From Callaeas wilsoni (Eukaryota; Chordata; Aves; Passeriformes; Callaeidae): 64,000 bases of DNA. Every line of letters starts with the position of its first letter. The stretch's first letter is position 1. Of the stretch, positions 58,085 through 64,000 are shown one piece after another. The notes below the pieces were generated by a model. It was not told the DNA's origin. It was given only the letters and a program-made list of their open reading frames with translations, and searched no databases. Location of the stretch: assembly GCA_013398955.1 (NCBI GenBank), contig VWPU01017401.1:248001-312000 (forward strand), written 5' to 3'. The translations under genes were made by a program, and so were the position numbers.

Positions 58085-58290
58085 AGCACAGAGGCTGGAT
58101 GAAGTCATGTTGCAAAATTACTTGTCCATTCATGCATAGGGCTGAGGAGGAATCCTATACAACTAAATTAAATTTAAATTATCATATGCCAAATTGACAT
58201 TAATATTCAGGGAAAAGGATCATTTTTTTTCAGGCAGTGCATTGATTTAGTTTTAAATACTAATAAATTCCTCCTGCCTCACTGGACATC
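58085..58290. promoter_or_regulatory. Candidate conserved non-coding element
   Basis: TTGCAAAATTACTTGTCC, ATTCATGCATAGGGC, AACTAAATTAAATTTAAATT, ATCATATGCCAAATTGAC, ATTAATATTCAGGG, GCATTGATTTAGTTTTAAAT. AT-rich unique DNA with an E-box CATATG, TAAT cores and an ATGCAT core. Confidence 0.3.
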
Positions 58291-60740
58291 GATGGCATAT
58301 TCCCCCTTAGCTCCTACCTTGCATAACGCTAGCCTTGTGCCCTAAGGAGAGGGCTTGGCTTTACAAGCCAAGAGTAAGCACCTCAGAAAGGGCAGACAGA
58401 GCCTCAAAAGCAGCACAGACCCCTCAGCCAGAAGGCTTATTGAGGCAAATGTATTTCTCCTCTCTCCATTTTTTCCAGACATGTCTTCCCTAAACCTCAC
58501 CTGCCTTCCAAGAGGGTCCCTGGGGCTGTGCAGGGACCCAGACCAGCAGCACAAGGCTGTGCAGTGCCTGGGGAGGGTGGGCTGGGAGCCTGCCACCAGT
58601 CTCCTGGTCCTCTCGGTTCAGCCCCCCTCCCCAGCAATCCCTACAGGTTTCATTGCTGAATGCCTCTGCCCCTGGAGTACCACAGTAATTTGGCACTGAT
58701 GCCTTAGTCACTTAATTATTCTTTTCAAAGGAGCCTTTGAATTTCTTTTCCCCAACCTTGCCTTCTTTCCTCTCCCTCCCTTTTCCCTCTACACATTTTG
58801 ACTCAATAGTTTTCCTTGAAATTGTATAAACTTGCTGTTTATTTCTTGCCATCTAGCATGCTGTGATCTATCTTTCATTGTTAATATTTTTTTTCTCAGC
58901 AGCGTCCCTGTTGCCTGTCTCCGAGTTCATTCTGTTCCCTCTTTCAGCAGCACTATATTTTTCTTCTCAGTATTTTTGCTTAGCTCTATTAACTTTTATT
59001 TATTTTTCTTTCACTCCTTCATCATGTTTCTTTTCTTAGTTGCTGTGCGCCATCTGTATATCTGTTTCTGCCTCTTTCATGCTCCCACAACTAGATTACT
59101 CTCTGCCTGCCTTTGATTATCACAGCCCCTTGTCTCCCCTCCCCACACACTCCCCTCCCTAATAAGAGCTATCTAAAACTGGCCGTGTCCCTTCTTGGGT
59201 TCCCCCCTCTGGTTCCCAGATGTTGGCCTGTGAAAAATACCTGTGTAGGAGTGTTGACATCATGAGCTCTGGCAAGCCAAAGCTGTTGAGAGCACCTTAG
59301 TCAAGAGGACTCAAGATGCAGTAAGAGATTATGAGCTCAATGTATGATTTTTTCCAAAGTATGCATATTTCTAATTCTGCGTTTACTGAGAGAGGGGAAA
59401 AAGAAATAAAGAAAAAAATCCCTCCTGCTCTTGACATGTCTTACCTGGTTTTGAACATCTCACTATGCAAACAAATTAGTTTCTCCTAATAAAGGTTAGA
59501 AAGCGAAAAATAAGCCTGAGAATTCAAATCTAAACTTAGCCATAACTGAAGAATTACAGTCGATGCCTTCAAAGTAAAGGAAATGCACCATCTGAAAAGC
59601 TACGTGCACCAAGGAAGCATAAATGACCTCCCTGTTCCCCAGCACCTCGACCATCTCCCCACACCTCTGCACGTCCTGCAACCAGGAACAGCTCTAACAG
59701 AGTCCCCAGTTACTCTCTTTGCAAAGCACTGTAAAAATAGATGTCAGGAGAGCATCCTGTGACTGCTGCTCCAGAGCTCTGGCCACCAGCTGCAGCCTGC
59801 GTGTGAAGGACAGAGAGATGCAGCCGCAGGGGATGTGGCTGGAGAGGCCACTGTCCTGGGGGCTGCTGGGGAATAAAAACGGCCAAGAACCAGGCTGGAG
59901 CAGGCTGCTTTTTAAAAACGAGCATCTGCAGCTGTGTGGACAGGTCACACTCTGACTCCCTGTGGGAGCAGGTCTTTTCCTGGGCAGTCTGGACATTGCC
60001 ATCCCTGCTGCCTCCCTCTCTTGAGGTTGTGCCTAGACTCACTAGGGAAATAAAGGGAGGGCTCAACTTGGCCTGAAGCATCTCTGGGCTTTGCTGCCCA
60101 CTCTGTGTGTCCCCTCCCTGCAGATGGAGTCTGTGGGGAGGAAGAAGGAGCTGCCCTAGTGCACATAAACAACTTGGTTCACACACATCTTGGAGAAAAA
60201 GCTTACCAGCTGACAGAGCTGGTTACAGGCACCCACATTTATCCAGCCCACGAACGGAAAACGAAGCTGAAGTGAGAAATGAAGTTCATTTTCTTCTCCT
60301 TGCCTTTTCCAGAATCAGACTAAAACTCATCAGGGTCACAACTATATGGATTACAGCCAAGGAGAAAGGTTATTGATGTGCCTCTAAGAAATAAAAACAA
60401 AGTTGAGAAAAAAACAACCCAGCACACAGGCAGCAAAGCTGGAATTAAGAAGATATGCCATTCATACATTCCACGTTAACAGGAATGAACCCAAATCTTC
60501 CTCCAAATGTCAGCAAGGTTCAAAACAACCCAGAGTGAAAACTGCATCTCAAACCCAGACACTCACTAATGCAATTCTGAATCATAATATCCTTAAATCT
60601 CACTGTGGGCAGGCAGAACGGTAGGTAAAACTGACATGCCATTTTGGTTTCTGATCTCCCCTATTTTTTTAGACTACCTTCAACAAACTAGGAATGGTTT
60701 CCAAATTTTAAACCAGGGAATCTGAGAACGCGTTTGTATC
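58291..60740. other. No gene recognised
   Basis: The 58740-59110 stretch is T-rich and gives a hydrophobic 94-codon reading that is merely a low-complexity effect. A 158-codon minus frame (59710-60186) overlaps a 102-codon minus and a 78-codon plus frame. No family recognised. Confidence 0.5.
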
Positions 60741-60769
60741 TACATGTATATGCGTGTGTGTGCGTGTAT
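60741..60769. repeat. Alternating purine-pyrimidine tract (TG/TA/CG)
   Basis: Twenty-nine bases alternate strictly between pyrimidine and purine, made of CA, TG, TA and CG steps, so the tract could adopt Z-DNA. It works as a microsatellite-like simple repeat. Confidence 0.75.
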
Positions 60770-61229
60770 CTAGGCAAGCTGATATACACGTACACCCACT
60801 TCTATGCACACACATCTATTAAAAACCCAGGGTATCCCTTGCCAGATGTATATACTACGTACTGGACTTCCCTCGTCCCAGTCTGTTCATTTGTGCCACA
60901 CAAACCTCACTGGTTCTGCACCTCATAGCGTGCTCAGATATCCCATATTCTCATTATCCTCAGACTCACCGAGCCTGGCTGTCCCCCCGGAGGCTGTTCA
61001 GCACAGAAATTTGTGCTTAGCTGAATTTTCACCATAGCTTTGCAATTCACCTTTACAAAAATAAACTCTCCTACGTGGAACTTTTGCAATCAGCACAGAG
61101 ACCAGAACAAACAAACAGGAAAACAGTCTCGTCAGCGATTTTCCAGCCATGTAAGCTGCTCACTCAGAGCTGGTGAAAAAATGGCCACCATCCCAACCGT
61201 GGGTCCTGCGCTGATGCTCCTCTCCTGCT
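60770..61229. other. No gene recognised
   Basis: Overlapping 64- to 82-codon frames only. No repeat family seen. Confidence 0.5.
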
Positions 61230-61400
61230 CAGCCGGCGCTCCCCTGTTTATCCGATCTAATGCAATAAAATGCGTAATTAATTTCTAAACGCTTCCGTTG
61301 AACAGTGCAATTTGTCAAGTCGAGTTGTTAATAGAATTAAGCTTTTTATCAGCGATTAGCAAAAGAAGGTAAAAAAAAAATTAATTACGGAATTGTATGC
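61230..61400. promoter_or_regulatory. Candidate conserved non-coding element
   Basis: GTTTATCCGATCTAATGC, AATAAAATGCGTAATTAATT, TCTAAACGCTTCCGTTG, AACAGTGCAATTTGTCAAGT, CGAGTTGTTAATAGAATTAAGC, TTTTTATCAGCGATTAGC and TTAATTACGG. Seven CpGs remain in about 170 bases of AT-rich DNA, most of them next to homeodomain-like cores, and no repeat similarity is seen. In bird DNA, CpG decays fast in unconstrained sequence, so this looks selected. It is my best enhancer candidate in the window. Confidence 0.42.
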
Positions 61401-63435
61401 CTCCCTGCTTCAAAGCCAGGTTTGGGATTAAATGTTTGATAAAGGTTCCCTGGCACGTTATAAAACATTTAGCAAAAGCTGCTTTCCCCATGGTGTTTTC
61501 TGCAAAACAGCCTTTGTGCAAGAGGGGGGAGGCAGAGGGAGGAGGGTGCAGGCAGTACACTTGATCACATGGAGAAGGGGGTCTGGCTTCAAATCGTGCA
61601 GAACTTATTGTATAGGAACACACCTCCATATTGTATTCTGCTGGCACTACATCCCGCCTGCCTCGACCTCCCAAGCATCTCTCTGTTGTTTGTATAGATA
61701 ACCAACAGTGACAGGGAATTACAGGCAATATTAGTTATTTCTGCCTGTGTGTCAAGAGGTGTCCCAGGCCGTGGACTCAGCGGAAGGACTGTACAGTCCC
61801 GTGAAATGAGGCAGCACATACAACTCGTGCTGGTTATGTGGTAGGAAGTCCCCCTTACAGCCCTGCTCATCCTAGTAAGTCCATACGTTGTGGAGGGCAG
61901 ACTGTGAAGACCTATAGAGTATGCCACGAGGTGAAGCCACCACAGCCCTCTGCAATGTAGCTAGTGCTGCATCATCACGAAATCCGCATGCCTTGACCGC
62001 CGCGAGGAGAGGTGAGCAGAGCAGAGCAGAGCCGGGGCTGAAGAAGCCCCACCTCCACAGCTCAGAAAGGAGATGCATCCTTTCAGGAGAGCCTGCCTGC
62101 ACAGACAGGGGCTGAGGGCTGGCAACCCAAGCATACTGCAAGGAACGCCACCGCCTCATGGGGCCTCATGCCACCTATTACTGTGGACAGAAATACAGCA
62201 ATCTCCCTCTTTCCTGCAAATTATACTCTCTGTTTACACCTGACTTCCACAGAAACAAGTGAAATCTGTGCCTGAGGGACCTTGCTTTGGAACACAGTCT
62301 AGCCCAGGTGTTTCCCTGCCAAGGCCCAGCTCTCTTGACACTTTTCCAAAACATATATATTCAGTTTCTCCATGGACTCACCTCGGGTTTACCAGCAACA
62401 AAGCAAGGGATCTTTCCAAGAGACAGCTTGTCATCCTTGTCGGGGCAGGCTGGGAAATACCACTATGGGACATGTTTTAAGCAAGAGGGGAGCAGAGAAC
62501 CCAAAGGATGTGCTAGGGGCTTTTTTGGGGGAAGCTTACCTACACAGGGGGATGAAATGCAGCAGTAGTGGAGGGCAAGGGCATGGGCAGAGCTGTCAAG
62601 AGAAGTGCTGGGTGAGGAGATCTGTGAGGCTGCAGGGCAGGAGGAGAGAGCTGCATCAACAGAACTTTAAGGCATGATACAGAATTAAACCCTGACAACA
62701 GTTATGTTTCCGTGCACACCAGCTTAATTAGCAGCACGAAGCTTTCTGACACCTCCATTTCACGCTGTCTTTAGAGTAAGTTTCTCAACACGCAGAGTTT
62801 CTGGCAGCTCAGCACATGCTCTGTGCAATGGCCATGCAACTTGCAGGAAGGAAATGAGGAGGAGGAGGTGAAATCTTTAATCTGATTCCTGATCCTACTG
62901 GCAAGTTAAAGGTAGAAAGCTAACAGCACCTTTAATTACTTCAGATCCCCACAATGAGACAGGATGGGAACACAAGGAGCTCTTGAGCAGCCTCCCCACC
63001 CCACATCATCAGCTCAGCTCCTGTTTTCTACTCCTCAGAGATCTGGCCTCAGCAAGGATGGAGTGCCCAGCACAGACTTCTCACTCTAATCCTTGCATGT
63101 GTTAGCAGCCATGCTCTGAGGAGGAGCAATTACTGACAGACATAGCAAGGACTGGAGTACTGATGGACTACAGCCAAGACATAGGAGACTACTCAAGCGC
63201 AGGGCTCAGCTCATACCACACACGTCTATGAAAATGCAACTCAGTTCAGTGTCTATTATTTCCTTTTAGATACCCATCAGCTATCTAGGATTTTGATTGG
63301 GATTTTTTTTCTTGTTTGCTATTTGACCAAAATTATCACATGCTCAGTCAGTTACTGGTCACCCCTTGAACCAGACTTGTCAACTCCTCCCTTTTCTTTC
63401 TCTCTCCCAGCTGTTAGAATCCTTCAAAAGCTGGT
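61401..63435. other. No gene recognised
   Basis: GTGCACACCAGCTTAATTAGC and CAGCACCTTTAATTACTTC (near 62714 and 62925) are TAAT-containing texts that might be small constrained sites. A GCAGAGCAGAGCAGAGCCGG mini-repeat lies near 62015. The 112- and 115-codon minus frames (61381-61927) have no known product. Confidence 0.45.
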
Positions 63436-63630
63436 AGATTGTTATCATTCATGTCCCGTCTTAAGTTGCTACTTAGCCAACCTCAACATTATTTAGTTCC
63501 TTTAATCTTCTTCCCTAATAAGTCAATCCTTCAGCCCTTTAATCATGCTAGCTGTGCTTCTGCAGATTCTCTCTGATTTGTCTGCACCTTCCTGGAGTTG
63601 GAGTGCCTAGAAAGCACAGCAGGCTTGTGA
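63436..63630 (-). mobile_element. Ancient CR1/L3-like LINE 3' region
   Basis: Plus-strand blocks GTTATCATTCATGTCCCGTC, TTTAGTTCCTTTAATCTTC, CTAATAAGTCAATCC, CCCTTTAATCATGCTAGCTG, GATTCTCTCTGATTTGTCTG, CACCTTCCTGGAGTTGGAGT and GCCTAGAAAGCACAG match, in order, the reverse complement of old amniote CR1/L3 ORF2 ends (TATCATGTCCCCTCAGTC..CCTTCAATC..CATAGGTCA..CCTTTAATCAT..CTTCTCTGGAC..CTCCAATTTGTCCACATC..GTGCCCAGAACTGGACACAG). Element on the minus strand, heavily worn. Confidence 0.72.
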
Positions 63631-64000
63631 GCTGTGCTGAACGACCCACTTCCTGTAGGCATGAGGGCACAAGGCCACAGCCCAAATTCCATAGGGTTTG
63701 CTTTTTCTCCCCTCACTGCTGTGCCCATTGCATCATCCTAAAGATCCTTGAGGAAAGCTCTCCTTGACATAGCTTCAGTTATGACATGCTGTTGAATTTG
63801 TTAAAGTTTTCCTTTCATCTGCTCCACACTGCTCTCAGTGGGTTGCAGTTGATTTGCCCTATTTACCATAAGAAAACCAGGCAGCAAGCCCTTTCTGGCC
63901 CTGCATCTTTCCATCTGGAAGAGTTCCACTGAGGGCTGCAAAAAGGATCTGCAAGGAAAAAGGCAGACCCATCATTCTCCCTTCTAAATCCTTGTGCTCT
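63631..64000. other. No gene recognised
   Basis: Unique-looking DNA up to the window edge. Decayed LINE sequence may extend a little into it from the left. Confidence 0.45.

Noticed and set aside
58832..59116. Hydrophobic 94-codon frame as a membrane protein
   Set aside because: The DNA is T-rich low-complexity, which always gives Phe/Leu/Ser-rich translations.
59710..60186. 158-codon open frame (minus)
   Set aside because: G+C-rich stop-poor DNA with overlapping frames on both strands. No domain.
1..64000. CRISPR array, tRNA or rRNA genes, bacterial operons
   Set aside because: No regularly spaced repeats, no tRNA cloverleaf with A and B boxes, no rRNA text and no tightly packed long frames. 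The DNA is vertebrate.

Overview
The window looks like nuclear DNA of a bird. It carries several copies of the avian CR1 LINE, which ends in the typical ATTCTATGATTCT-type 3' repeat rather than a poly-A tail. It also holds a long terminal repeat (LTR) of a retrovirus family that I recognise from many bird genomes, and worn SINE and LINE fossils of the kind shared by birds, crocodilians and turtles. I see no bacterial or viral gene organisation. The species cannot be named from this sequence.

I find no protein-coding gene, tRNA, rRNA, snRNA or recognisable microRNA. The open frames are short (the longest is 197 codons), overlap on both strands and often cross repeats. None shows a family I know, apart from LINE-derived frames. 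The window is best read as intergenic DNA (a gene desert) or the inside of a very large intron.

Layout: 1-7 kb holds a CR1 fragment (1901-2210), an ancient L3/CR1-like fragment (3297-3745), a doubtful DNA-transposon relic (4040-4325) and an amniote palindromic repeat (5892-5975). 7.5-10.5 kb holds three AT-rich candidate conserved non-coding elements and a CpG/TpG-rich patch (9781-10010). 11-13.2 kb is a cluster of fossils: a LINE 3' end, a LINE reverse-transcriptase piece with readable motifs, and a SINE directly next to it. 16-24 kb holds four CR1 copies, the best preserved at 23461-23929 with an open 127-codon stretch of ORF2, and a LINE RT scrap. 24-31 kb is largely featureless. 32159-32759 is a solo LTR on the minus strand. 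34.2 kb has a MIR-like SINE. At 35936-35995 a 59-base poly-T runs into the only N. 42.9-43.8 kb has two diverged direct repeats on either side of a LINE fragment. 44209-44656 is a clean solo LTR on the plus strand. 45-64 kb has further SINE and LINE scraps and several candidate conserved elements, the most persuasive at 45630-45770, 52680-53070 and 61230-61400.

No gene set can be shown to work together here. If the window has a function it is probably regulatory: clusters of TAAT-core homeodomain-like sites, one perfect MEF2-type site, and promoter-like motifs in the two solo LTRs. The candidate conserved elements are inferred from composition and motif content only and need an alignment to other birds and reptiles. 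I did not find a convincing new biological system. The least explained structures are the 42.9/43.6 kb direct-repeat pair and the CpG-preserving AT-rich blocks.
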